In this document: positions 20,997 through 31,200 of the stretch, one piece after another
How positions within the stretch are numbered: position 1 is the stretch's first letter
Layout: each line of letters opens with the position of its first letter
Assembly: GCA_009746045.1 (NCBI GenBank)
Contig: RPFO01000465.1
Location: 5,001 to 69,000 of the forward strand
DNA: 64,000 bases
Reading direction: 5' to 3'
Origin: Mesostigma viride
Lineage: Eukaryota; Streptophyta; Mesostigmatophyceae; Mesostigmatales; Mesostigmataceae
Translations under genes and position numbers: made by a program
Notes under the pieces: model-generated
Database searches by the model: none
Told to the model about the DNA's origin: nothing
What the model saw: only the letters and a program-made list of their open reading frames with translations

Positions 20997-21859
20997 AGCA
21001 CTCCAGCTAGTTGTCTAGATGGGGGCAATCGATGATGGGATAGCTTAGGCATTACAGCACTTGAAACGATATTAGCGCACAGCGTTATAGTACCTTCAAT
21101 TAGCTCTGGCACCTTGTGGCCATCAGCTTGCGCCTTAATTAGCCGACGTCTTGAGCCCACCTCACATTTGTAGCATAAGCTATGCGTCAGCCTACCTATG
21201 GTATTGCACTGGTTGTATTGCACCCACAGTGTTGCGCCCCGGCACCATGCCGTGGAGAGAGCGCTCTGTGGCCTGCCCACCTGCGGCAGTGAGAGAAGCT
21301 AGGGCGCCCTCCCTCCTTCTCACTGTGTATATAGGGTTGAAGGTTCCTTTACTCTGTATTGGCACCCACGTGACGCAGTCACGTGCTTATTATTATTATT
21401 ATTATCTGTGGGCTCTTGACCATTCGGCAGCCTTTAACTGCATCTGAATTATGAGTCATCGTGCTTTGCCCATGCAGAGAGCCACTCTCTGCTGAGACGC
21501 CATCATGCCCTAGCCATTGCTTAGCCATGATCATCTTCCACCCCATGTCCGCAACTTTGCACAGCTGGAATATACATGGTGGTGCAGGTGCACCTCGATC
21601 AGTTGTGCACCCCAAGTAGGTGGCAGTTTACACCTGACCACCTGCAGCTAGGTTGTCGCCTAGAATGTATTAAAAACCATACACCCCTTCTTAGGGATAT
21701 GTGTTACATATCCTCCCCACTGAGGTATGTTCAATTAATTAATTAATCTTTGTTTGTTTGGTGGCTAGGAAAACGACAGGGGAGTAATCTCGGGAATTAA
21801 TTATTTGAAAATCTTTTGTTTGATTTACTGTTTGCAGGTGGTCGACGCCCAGCCTCATA

Positions 21860-22029
21860 TTAATTATTGAGTAGATATGGCATTAATAACACGTTGGTGG
21901 GGGCTCCGCGTGTGACAGCGCATGGCATTCATGCATATAGCGATTCGGGCCGTGCATGGTGCCCACAACCCCGTAACTAGGACCTAGTAGATAGCTTACA
22001 TCATCCATTCCATCCCGGCAGGACAATTC
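21860..22029 (+). mobile_element. Family-A LINE 3' UTR fragment
   Basis: Shares GGGGGCTCCGCGTGTGAC, AGCGATTCGGGCC, CCGTAACTAGGACC and CATCCATTCCATCC with the other A copies. Truncated at both ends. Confidence 0.65.
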
Positions 22030-22090
22030 ATTGATTAATTAAACACGTGCTCCCGTTGGGGAGTAACGGAGCACCGAAGTGCTTTAATTT
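22030..22090 (-). mobile_element. Family-D LINE 3' end fragment, minus strand
   Basis: TTAATTAA followed by CACGTGCTCCCGTTGGGGAG and CGGAGCACCGAAGTGC. It matches the TSD-bounded insertion at 25080-25169 and a diverged copy near 23460-23545. Confidence 0.55.
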
Positions 22091-22279
22091 AATCCCTAGC
22101 TGTGTGTGCACAACAGGAGGAGAAAGGGCAGAGACCCCCTCTCTCCTTCATGCCTATCGGGCATGCCACAGCTGCATTCGGGCACGCTAGCTAAACGGAC
22201 ACGGCTAACGATCCGGCAATCTGTGGGTGCAATAAGACCCATGTGAGCATGGCATAACAAGGCAGGACAATGCCATAGC

Positions 22280-23400
22280 CATCGAATGCTTGCAAAACAC
22301 CGCAGGCATCACTGCCCAGGCGGTGAAGGACATCGCCGCCCGGCCAGCCCCTGCTGGCCCTGCCGGCGATGCCCCTCCCACCCAGACCTGGGCAGCCATG
22401 CCTGATGAACCACACCACCACCACCACCTCCGCCATCGTCGCCCAGCTTTTAAAGCAGCAGACGCTGGACCTCCGCGAGGAGGCCGAGCTCGACAAGCGC
22501 AGCCTTAACGTCATAGTCAAGCACTTCGACCAGCTGCAGGACGACTGAGACCTCCGAGACCCTTGCCCTGGCGTTTGAGAACAAAATCCTTGTCCCCATG
22601 GCTCTCACTGGTAAGGGCAAGCCGCGGGGGGTGACCCGCCTTCCCCGCTCGCGGGGTAAGGCCGGCCCCTCCCCCTTGCTCCTCACCTTTGACACCATGG
22701 CGGATAAGATGGAGTTCCTCAATTAAGCGTCACAAGCGGCTTGGGGGGACCTCCTACACGCTGGACGACGACTTGACCTTGCCCGCAGCAACAACGGCGA
22801 CGGGAGCTATGGCCGACCTACCTCCCGAGCTCCGGCAGACGGCGGGGCAGAAGTCGGTCTACTGGAAGGGGGCGGACATCTACGTCGCTCACAAGCCCTC
22901 AGTGGCAGGCGACCCCTGCCGCCCCAGCCACCCCAGCCACCCCAGCCACCCCAGCCTCTAAAGGGAATATATAGCAGTAGTGTAGACTAGAAAGCTTAGT
23001 GACGTGGCCATGTATGCCTACGTGATGGGCCCACACCAGCCCTTGCAATAGCCATAGCAATTTCGAGTCATGCTTTGCCCATGCAGGGAGTTACTCTCTG
23101 CTGAGATGCCATGTACCAGCTATAGCCTAGCCATATATATCTTCCACCCCATATGTCATGCAGGCCTTCTAGGCCCTCTCCCCAAGCCGCCCTGTGTGAG
23201 CTCGATTAGGAGGCATGAACCATCATGGCGGTGCAGACCTGTGCACCTTGTGCACCCAGAGCAGGTGATAGTTGTACATCCAACACAGTGCAGGTTGTCG
23301 CCCTGAATCCTGATATTTGTATTACAAACCCATAGATGCCCCTTTCTCAGGGCTATGTGTTACATATGCTCCGCATGGAGCTATGTTCTTAATAATTAAT
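22280..23400 (+). mobile_element. Degenerate ORF1-only LINE copy with B-type 3' end (B3)
   Basis: 22300-22962 is a frameshifted ORF1 relative (PAPAGPAGDAP, SYTLDDDLTLP, VYWKGADIYVAHK). The 3' UTR is shared with B1 (GCAGGGAGTTACTCTCTGCT, GGAGGCATGAACC, CCATAGATGCCCC), with a terminal hairpin at 23362-23386 and TTAATTAA. Again no ORF2. Confidence 0.72.
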
Positions 23401-23545
23401 TAATCCCGGCATGTTCCCCTCCCACTGAGGACTCATGCTCACGGGACGCAGTCACGTGTTTATTCATTAATTAACTAATTAACCCATTAACACGTTGTCC
23501 CGGTGGATAGTCACGGAGCGCCGGAGTGCTTTTAATTCCTGAGTG
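23400..23545. mobile_element. A-type terminal hairpin and diverged D-type end
   Basis: 23440-23458 is the family-A hairpin with one mismatch (CACGGGAC-GCA-GTCACGTG), followed by TTAATTAA tracts and a diverged D module (GTCACGGAGCGCCGGAGTGC). Confidence 0.55.
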
Positions 23546-23900
23546 TGCACAGCGGGAAGAGGGCAGAGACCGCCCCCCAGCCCGTCCCTCACGCCACAGG
23601 CATGCCATAGGGTGCACAATCGGACCCGTCGAAATGATCTGGCATCCCCTGTGGGTGCAATACTGTGACCCGTGTGAGCATTGCATTACTATGGAGACAC
23701 GAACAAACAGGCAGTGCTAGGCCTGGCGGATGTCTGTTGGCCATGTACCGGTTTGATCTAGCTGAACGTGCAAGTTCTCTTCTGCTAATTGGGTGCAACA
23801 GAACGCACACTACATGGGTAATAAATATTACTGTTACAACGTCATAAGTTTGGAACGATATGCGTCCAGGAATTGTTGTCTATCCAATATTCTTCCATGA
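23545..23900. other. Short element remnants; no gene seen
   Basis: Resembles 22090-22280 in part (GTGCACA, GGGCAGAGACC, TGTGGGTGCAATA, TGTGAGCAT), so it is probably an old copy of the same element segment. No open coding region is convincing. Confidence 0.4.
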
Positions 23901-23904
23901 ATGC

Positions 23905-24216
23905 AAAACACTCTATAGACGAGACGGGCTCACACCCGGGCAGCCTCCTGGTTTGTCTGTAATATGGAGGCAGTAATATGGCTGTAATATGGAGGCAGTG
24001 GATGGCATTGAAGTAGTGATGAAGGAGACCACCCCCAAGTCTGTGGGGGCTCCGCGTGTAACCGCGTATGGCATTCATAGCGATTCGGGCCGCGGTGCCC
24101 ACAACCCTGTAACTAGGACCTAGATACGGCTTACACCATCCATTCCATCCCATGGTTATTCCCCTCCCACTGACTGAGGACTTCTGCTCACGTGACGCAG
24201 TCACGTGTCTATTTGG
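23905..24216 (+). mobile_element. Family-A LINE 3' end
   Basis: Carries the coding tail (CACCCGGGCAGCCTCCTGG, TAATATGGAGGCAGT duplicated locally) and the standard 3' UTR to the perfect hairpin CACGTGAC-GCA-GTCACGTG at 24189-24207. Confidence 0.72.
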
Positions 24217-24623
24217 TGAGCTTATGCTCGTATTATATTTGAACGACAAAGGGGCTCAAGGGGAAGGGCAGCCAGCCGGTTAGATAGTTTCCTATCTAAC
24301 GTGGGTATTTTACCCCCCGACCTGAAAAACGACCTAGTAAAAATGACGGAATGGGAATAGAGAATAGGGCCGGTGGTGCCTATCTAATATGTTAGGTGTG
24401 CGGCACCTAATTAGTGGTACCGGCGGTGTCATATAGGAAAGGGCGGAATGGGTGTATTGCGGTGCCAGAATATAATTTTGTGGCATACACCCCTTCCGTA
24501 GGCGACTTACCATTATAATACTTACCGGCCTTAACTTTAAGGCCCTCATCCGTACTCCGGTTGTGGAGCTAGCGTTGTACTAAGGGCGGTGGATGGGAGG
24601 GGAGGCGTCCTCCTTGCAGCTTC
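24217..24623. repeat. Segmental duplication, copy 1
   Basis: About 407 bp nearly identical to 26374-26783 (GCTCGTATTATATTTGAACG ... GCGTCCTCCTTGCAGCTTC), with small indels. It is part of a larger duplicated module that includes 25530-25670 and 26818-26960. Confidence 0.9.
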
Positions 24624-25535
24624 GCATCTACCGGTAATCACAGTGGCGGCTGGCCATGGCGGCTCAGCCGATTATTAGACGACAGCTACCGGCCCACCCC
24701 TGGCGGGTGGGCTTTGCATGAATTAAAATTCCGACCATGCCCCACTGTCTTCGAGGTGCAGATATCGACTTCCAACGCATTATTTGGGCCGGCGATGCCA
24801 CTAAGAACGAAAGGCATCCCCTGCCACGGGATGCATTTTCTGGCTCGGCCCCGGCCAGGGCTCGGATATGGGAAATTGTGCGTTAGTGTGGTTAAAGTCT
24901 TGAGACGGCGTAGGAAATTTCTGTAAGGCAGTGACTGCGTGGGCCAAGCTGCATATAGCCCGAGATTCGGGCTCACCTTGCTGTTTACCTCCGCCTGTAA
25001 CCACAGCGGTGGACCAGATGGGGAGGTGCGGGTGATGGCGGCGCGCCGAGTTGTTGGGGGAGGTGCCCATGCATTCCATTAATTAATTAATTAATTAAAC
25101 TCGTGCTCCCGTTGGGGAGTCACGGAGCACCGAAGTGCTTTTAATCCCTGTGTGTGCACTACAGGAGAAATGCATTCCATGGGGGGGTCATACATAGGAC
25201 GCATGTACCGGCTACGCATGGAGGAGGAGGAGCCTCGTGCTGCAGACGAGAGGGCGGGAACTGGCGCCTCACCGGGCGCCAGATTCTGCTTAGTTACATC
25301 GTCGGGCGAGTCATGTCATATCTGCCAAAACAGATATCCTCGCGGAGCGTAAATCCAAGTGTGGCACTGCGGGGATCGCCGCTTGTACGCGGGGGGACGT
25401 AAACTGGCCCCCTCTCGGCCGCCGATCAGAGGGATCGTAGCTAGCGGCGATAGGTATCGACCTAAGCTCCAGGGGGAATTCCCGAACAGAGGCGAGCACA
25501 TGGAGCGGCCGCGGGCCACTGAGGGGGGGGAAGCG
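24624..25535. other. Module-internal sequence; one short insertion, no gene
   Basis: Present in the first duplicated module and absent from the second, where (CCCA)n replaces it. Apart from the D-type insertion at 25080-25169, no coding or RNA feature was recognised. Confidence 0.45.
25080..25169 (-). mobile_element. 90-bp family-D LINE 3' end insertion with 11-bp TSD
   Basis: ATGCATTCCAT occurs at 25069-25079 and 25170-25180. The insert, read on the minus strand, ends in a GC-rich hairpin (CTCCC-CAAC-GGGAG) and TTAATTAATTAATTA. Confidence 0.75.
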
Positions 25536-25670
25536 GGACTTTGCTGCCATGCCAGCGGGCTGGAGCTAGTGAACGACTTTCTCAGCTGAAAACTGTGTTT
25601 CATGAGCTCAGTGCCGGCGCCTTTTATGGGCAGGCACGTATTTGTAATAAACTAGTGTATCTGGTTGGTT

Positions 25671-26321
25671 CTGACGATCCTGACCTACGGCGCCGAGACG
25701 TGGACACTGACGCAGGAGCTGGAGCAACGACTCGACGGCGCCGTCACCCAGATGCTGCGCAAGGCCCTTAACATCCCCTTTGGTTTGCACATTAGTAATG
25801 AGGATTTGTGCGCTGATTTGCCCTATGTTTCCCACATTATTAGGCACAGGTGCCTGGGCCTAGCCGGGCACCTGGCCCGCACAGATCAGGTAGATACCTC
25901 AGATAGACTAGCTGGCACCAAGCCCGCCCAGCCTGGGCGATATGTCCTCACCTGGCGTGCCCCCGGCCGCGCGCGGCAGGGCCGCCACCCGTGGACTTTT
26001 CGTGATAGACTCGGCATGGACATGTGCTACACTAGACGTGACGGGCTCACCCCCGGGCAGCCTCCTGGTTTGTTTGTAATATGGAGGCAGATGGTGTGCA
26101 AGGATAGATGGCAAGTAGTGATGAAGGAGACCACCCCCAAGCCTGTGGGGCCGGGCTCCGCGTGTGACCGCGTATGGCATTTATAGCGATTCGGGCCGCG
26201 GTGCCCACACCCCTGTAACTAGGACCTAGATAGCTTACACCATCCATTCCATCCCATGTTCCCCTCCCACTGACTGAGGACTTCTGCTCACGTGACGCAG
26301 TCACGTGTCTATTAATTAATT
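25671..26321 (+). mobile_element. 651-bp 5'-truncated family-A LINE insertion with 13-bp TSD
   Basis: TATCTGGTTGGTT flanks it at 25658-25670 and 26322-26334; an unoccupied copy of the site is at 26935-26947. The insert starts inside the ORF2 C-terminal domain: LTILTYGAETWTLTQELEQR, MLRKALNI, LGLAGHLART. These are hallmarks of the region after RT in many LINEs. It then runs through the 3' UTR to a perfect hairpin at 26289-26307 and a TTAA tail. The coding stretch (to about 26186) is open but lacks the RT. Confidence 0.88.
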
Positions 26322-26373
26322 TATCTGGTTGGTTTCCTAACTCCATGGCCTCCAATGACGAACTAGTATTTGG

Positions 26374-26783
26374 TGAGCTTAAGCTCGTATTATATTTGAA
26401 CGACAAAGGGGCTCAAGGGGAAGGGCAGCCAGCCGGTTAGATAGTTTCCTCTCTAACGTGGGTATTTTACCCCCCGACCTGAAAAACGACCTAGTAAAAA
26501 TGACGGAATGGGAATAGGGAATAGGAGCTAGGGCCGGTGGTGCCTATCTAATGTTAGGTGTGCGGCACCTAATTAGTGGTACGTACCGGCGGTATCATAT
26601 AGGAAAGGGCGGAATGGGTTTATTGGTGCCAGAATAATTTTGTGGCATACACCCCTTCCGTAGGCGACTTATCATATACTTACCGGCCTTAACTTTAAGG
26701 CCCTCATCCGCGTACTCCGGTTGTGGAGCTAGCGTTGTACTAAGGGCGGTGGATGGGAGGGGAGGCGTCCTCCTTGCAGCTTC
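26374..26783. repeat. Segmental duplication, copy 2
   Basis: Second copy of 24217-24623. It is followed at once by eight CCCA units (26785-26813) and then by 26818-26960, which matches 25530-25670. Confidence 0.9.
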
Positions 26784-26984
26784 CCACCCACCCACCCACC
26801 CACCCACCCACTGCAGTAGGACTTTGCTGCCATGCCAGCGGGCTGGAGCTAGTGAACGACTTTCTCAGCTGAACACTGTGTTTCATGAGCTTGCCGCCTT
26901 TTATGGGCAGGCACGTATTTGTAATAAACTAGTGTATCTGGTTGGTTTCCTAACTCCATGGCCTCCAATGACGAACTAGTATTA

Positions 26985-27235
26985 ATTAATTAGTTAATGG
27001 AGGCAGATGGTACGCAAGGATAGATGGCAAGACGTGATGAAGGAGACCACCCCCAAGTCTGTGGGGGCTCCGCGTGTAACCGCGTATGGCATTCATAGCG
27101 ATTCGGGCCGCGGTGCCCACAACACTGTAACTAGGACCTAGATAGCTTACACCATCCATTCCATCCCATGTTCCCCTCCCACTGAGGACTTATGCTCACA
27201 TGACGCAGTCACGTGTCTGTTAATTAATTAGTGTG
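26985..27235 (+). mobile_element. Short family-A LINE 3' end
   Basis: A 5'-truncated copy beginning GGAGGCAGATGGTACGCAAG and ending with the A hairpin (27197-27215, one A-C mismatch) and TTAATTAATTAG. The same 12 bases lie just before the insert, consistent with a TSD in a TTAA tract. Confidence 0.72.
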
Positions 27236-27239
27236 TTAC

Positions 27240-28116
27240 TTCAGCTGACAACGGAGGAATGTTCTTGATTAATTAATGCAATAATTAACTAATGCAAAAT
27301 ATGATGTTGCTTTTGTACCGAGGCCAAATGTGGTGACAGCATGCATGACAACTTCAATGTCTTTACAGGTCACACTCGTCAGCACCATATAAAAGTGGAT
27401 GACTTGCATGCCGACATGTAATCTTCATTCAAGCCGTACTGCCACCTGAATAATATGCCAGACATGGGCGTACGTAGTGCCACACCTGGGCATCACTACA
27501 TGCAGATTTTTCAATGGTTTGTTGGTGGCCCCAAAAACTGGCCGCTTGTTGAAGGTTTGCACAAACTAGCTGCAGAGTATACAGTCAGGATATTTTTCTG
27601 ACCCTCTTGCAGCCGTAGGCCTTTAGAAAACCTGCGCACTGCCCGTGCTCAACACATGCAGATCGCAGTTGGATATTGCCAACTGTGGACATGTGGGCAC
27701 CGGCCTGGTGGCTCACAACACGTACGTACTCTGGAAGGCCTCCTCTGCTCGTCAATGCAGCAAAGTCACACCTAATGTGCGAGGGCAGGGGGGCTCAGCA
27801 ACCTGGTTGGGACTTGAAGACCATGGATGGTTTGAGCAAATGTGCACAATTCCTCCTCTGCCAGTGGACTATGTAGTGCACTAGCCATGTACAACTGTCA
27901 ACACGGTCACTTTTCTTGCATGCTTAATTTCACGCAGGAACCCAGCGATGTGACGAGCATAAAATTTGCCTGCCACGTACGTACGATGTGCAGTAGGCAT
28001 ATGATCTACTCCATCATAACCCATGCTCCATCGTGGCTATGCAGCAAAATCTTCTCACTAAGATCCCCTCCTTTCCAGCACAGATTGGCTGAACATCCCT
28101 GGGCGAGAGCTGGGTG
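27240..28116. other. Intergenic; 3' flank of the minus-strand SUMO ligase gene
   Basis: Moderate AT content, no GC-rich coding blocks and no repeat array. Probably holds the 3' UTR of the minus-strand gene next to 28117. Confidence 0.4.
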
Positions 28117-28227
28117 TTATATGGCCAAGGTGGGAGGATAAGAATCTAGGCGTGGAGGATTGTTTGGGCCATCTGCCAGTACTTCAAAGTCTAGGGCGTC
28201 CGGGTTTGTCGACAGCTCTCGCAAAAC
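28117..28227 (-). CDS. Terminal exon of the SUMO E3 ligase
   Basis: Starts after acceptor CTTGCAG in phase 0: VLRELSTNPDALDFEVLADG then a short proline-containing tail and TAA. DALDFEVLADG matches the segment after SP-RING in PIAS/Siz proteins (D-IEV--DG-W). Confidence 0.75.
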   Translation of the reverse strand, partial: VLRELSTNPDALDFEVLADGPNNPPRLDSYPPTLAI

Positions 28228-31200
28228 CTGCAAGCAGTATGGTGCCACAACAGCAGCCATAGGAGTGTAGATGTTTGAGAGCCAATTAAAGGAACTGCGC
28301 AATGCGCGAAAGAGAGGTTGTTATGATAATAATATGGACGTTCTAGATGATTCCAAACGTTAGGTACGTGCTGGCTGTCTTAGAAAACCTTGCCTAATCA
28401 AATTCCAATGCCTGATGGTGATTCTATGTAGGTGGCTGCTACGGCCCACATCTTTGTACGGGCGTAACAATCCCTGAAATAAACTAGCTTGGTCAGTCAA
28501 AAGTCAATGTTCAATTGTTAAAGATTTTTAATTAAACTAGTTAATTTTCAGGAATTGTTATGCCCATACACGAGTCTGGGCCGTAACACTGGCTGCACGT
28601 GCTACATACCAGGAACAAACATTGCGTGCTACATACCAGAAACAAACTTTGCGTGCTACATACCAGATAAAAACTTTGCGTGCTACATAACAGCAACAAA
28701 GGTTGCGTGCTACAAACCAGAAACAAACTTTGCGTGCTGCATACCAAAAACAAGGGGCATGACACTCGCCGTCCAGCATATAAATGAGTGGTTCAATTAA
28801 TGCAAAAGATCATGCCAGTCATGCGCTAGGCAGCATGCATAGAAGTGTTTGGAAGAAGTATTTGAGAATCCAGTCATATGCTTTTGAAGAAAGCATGTTT
28901 AGGGTTCCAGGTTTAGAGTTTAGGGTTTATGTTTAACAGGAAAATAACAGGGATGTCTACGCCAGCCAATGGATCCACCATATGACAGCAGACATAAGCT
29001 AGATGCCGCCTAATCAGCACTTTAAATTTCTCGCGACACCTTCAAATGTCCAAGCTTAGCATCCCCAGTTCAAATCGTGTAGTCAGTTTCGTAGACATGG
29101 AATCCCAAGTATTCTTTACATTCCACGCATGCCAGATACAACGCAAGGAAAAAAACGACAATACTAGATGCTCTTCTGCTTTGGAAGATCACAACACCCC
29201 TTGAGAGTCATTCCTTAGCTTTGCAAGATCGCAGCCTGTGTTCGCTGGCAGGCTGTGTTTGTCGATTGTTTGCTATTGGCTGACCATAGGTTATGAACGG
29301 AGTGCCCGACACGATTCATTCCCTCATCGAGTGGCTATGCTTTGCTGGTCTTGCGACATCAGAGAGACTTGGCTTCTTTCCCTATTACACATCTATTTCA
29401 GCCAGGGATGGCATGAGGCAGACACACAAGTGGTTGCCAGGTCGGCGAATGATCCACCCAGCGCTCGCAGGGAGGCCATGTGAGATAGTCTGCCGGAGGA
29501 CACCGCAGGCCCCCCATTACTCACCTTCACCCACCCGTCTGCCACACAGCCTCGCATCGTGTGACCCACCTCCACCATAAACTTGTCGGCCACCAAGCGT
29601 TGCATCGAGGCTTCGGCTCCGCAGATGGGGCACGCCCAGGTGGGGCGCGGGAGGCAGTGCGCCAAGAACGAGAAGAAATCAAAGCACTGCACGCACACAC
29701 CCCACCGGTTCAAGAAGGCAAGGGAAGGTGGCGTCGGGGGCAGCAAACAGAGAGGTCACATGCGAGGTAAATGGAGGAATTGGGAGGATGCTGGCCAGGA
29801 GTGGGCATCAGCAAGAGGAACAGGTAAAAGCATTGGGTTTCAAAGTTGGATAAAAAGCAATAGCCCCTCGTGCAAGCGAGTCCTGTTGGGAAAATGCGTT
29901 GATGCAGGAAGATAGACAAGGACGGGGTGCGGCCGGCGAGGATGAATTCGTTGTGCCCTTCGACCAGAAAAGTAGCTTGCACGGGCTTGGCACTACAGGC
30001 GTCAGTCAGCAGCGAGGGACATGGACGGATCCCAGCGAAAGCCAGGCGAAGCAAGCGAGACAAGTACCAACAGGCGGGCACTCAATAGGCAGCTGCTCTG
30101 CGCTGCATGCAGGGTCTACGCTGTGGGCAGGGAGGCTGATGAAAGAGGCACGGATAGGCAGATCTTCCCCACGCACGAACCGCTCGCGCGGACACTACCA
30201 AGGGCATCGGCACAAACCGTCTATGTCGTTGAGGATTCTTGAAAGGATCATTGACCCTTACCTCCACATGCCGGCACTTCCACGTTCTGATAGGAACTTT
30301 AAGGCGACGCCCACTGCAAACAAAGGGCAGCAACGTACGCCAACAGCACGGAAACGACTTTGATTTGTGTCAAGCGATGACACGCCCACCGCTGTTGGTG
30401 TGAGAACGATAACTGCCATGAGGGCAACGGGCACAGTAGTACATATTTGTTCCACTTGATAAGGCTGATTGGATGGTCCACACCAACCGCTCTATGCTCC
30501 CACATGGACCTGTGGCCTCCATCCAACCCTGGCTACCTGCCCTGGGATAGCTTGCGCAGCCGCGTCACCCATGGACGATGCTACAAACACAGGATGCAGC
30601 ACCCAAGCCACGGAAGGCTATGAGAGCCGCCAACCACAAATGGCCTTGTTCACGCATGAAGGCGAGCTGCGCCGAACTACCACATGGAAACTCCAACAGC
30701 CTGGCGGTGATGAGCTTTCTTGGCGAGCCCTTGACTCTAGCTCACGACTTAAAATCCTAATCCCTCAACATGCCCAAAAGCAATGCCCCCCAAACCACCA
30801 TGTTCCGCTTCACGGCTGCTGCATGAAACATGACCAGCATGGCCAGGTGGTGGGGACTGGCGCCTGGGATGCCCGCTACACCTCAGGCCTCGGGTGCCTC
30901 ATGCGTTCGGCTGGTTGACATCTTGCTGACGCCCCGCATCCTGTAGCGACCTGACATGTGGCATCCGGTGGCGGATAGCAGGATACCTACACATGCCCAC
31001 AACAACATGCATGCCCCGGGGTCCACAGGTACCCGCCACTCCTAGTGGCCAACACGACCTGGCACACCATGATCGTGCTGCACATTGTGCCCATTGTTGC
31101 TCGTCCACGCCGCGCGCCCATGGATCCTTACAGATGTGCGTGCCCATCAGATAGTAGTACACTCGCCGCACACCTTAAGCACCTGCTGCCTTCTGCGTGG

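Larger units (their letters stand above)
19261..21742 (+). mobile_element. 2.48-kb ORF1-only LINE with 15-bp TSD (B2)
   Basis: TTAATCTTTGTTTGT occurs at 19246-19260 and 21743-21757, bracketing a unit made of a 287-bp 5' region, one intact ORF1-like gene (19548-20996), a 3' UTR with a family-A hairpin and TTA repeats (21367-21410), and a B-type tail with terminal hairpin 21706-21730 and TTAATTAA. No RT or endonuclease is encoded. It resembles in principle mammalian HAL1 half-LINEs, which would be mobilised in trans. Part of the TSD overlaps the AT tail, so its length could be 12-15. Confidence 0.75.
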
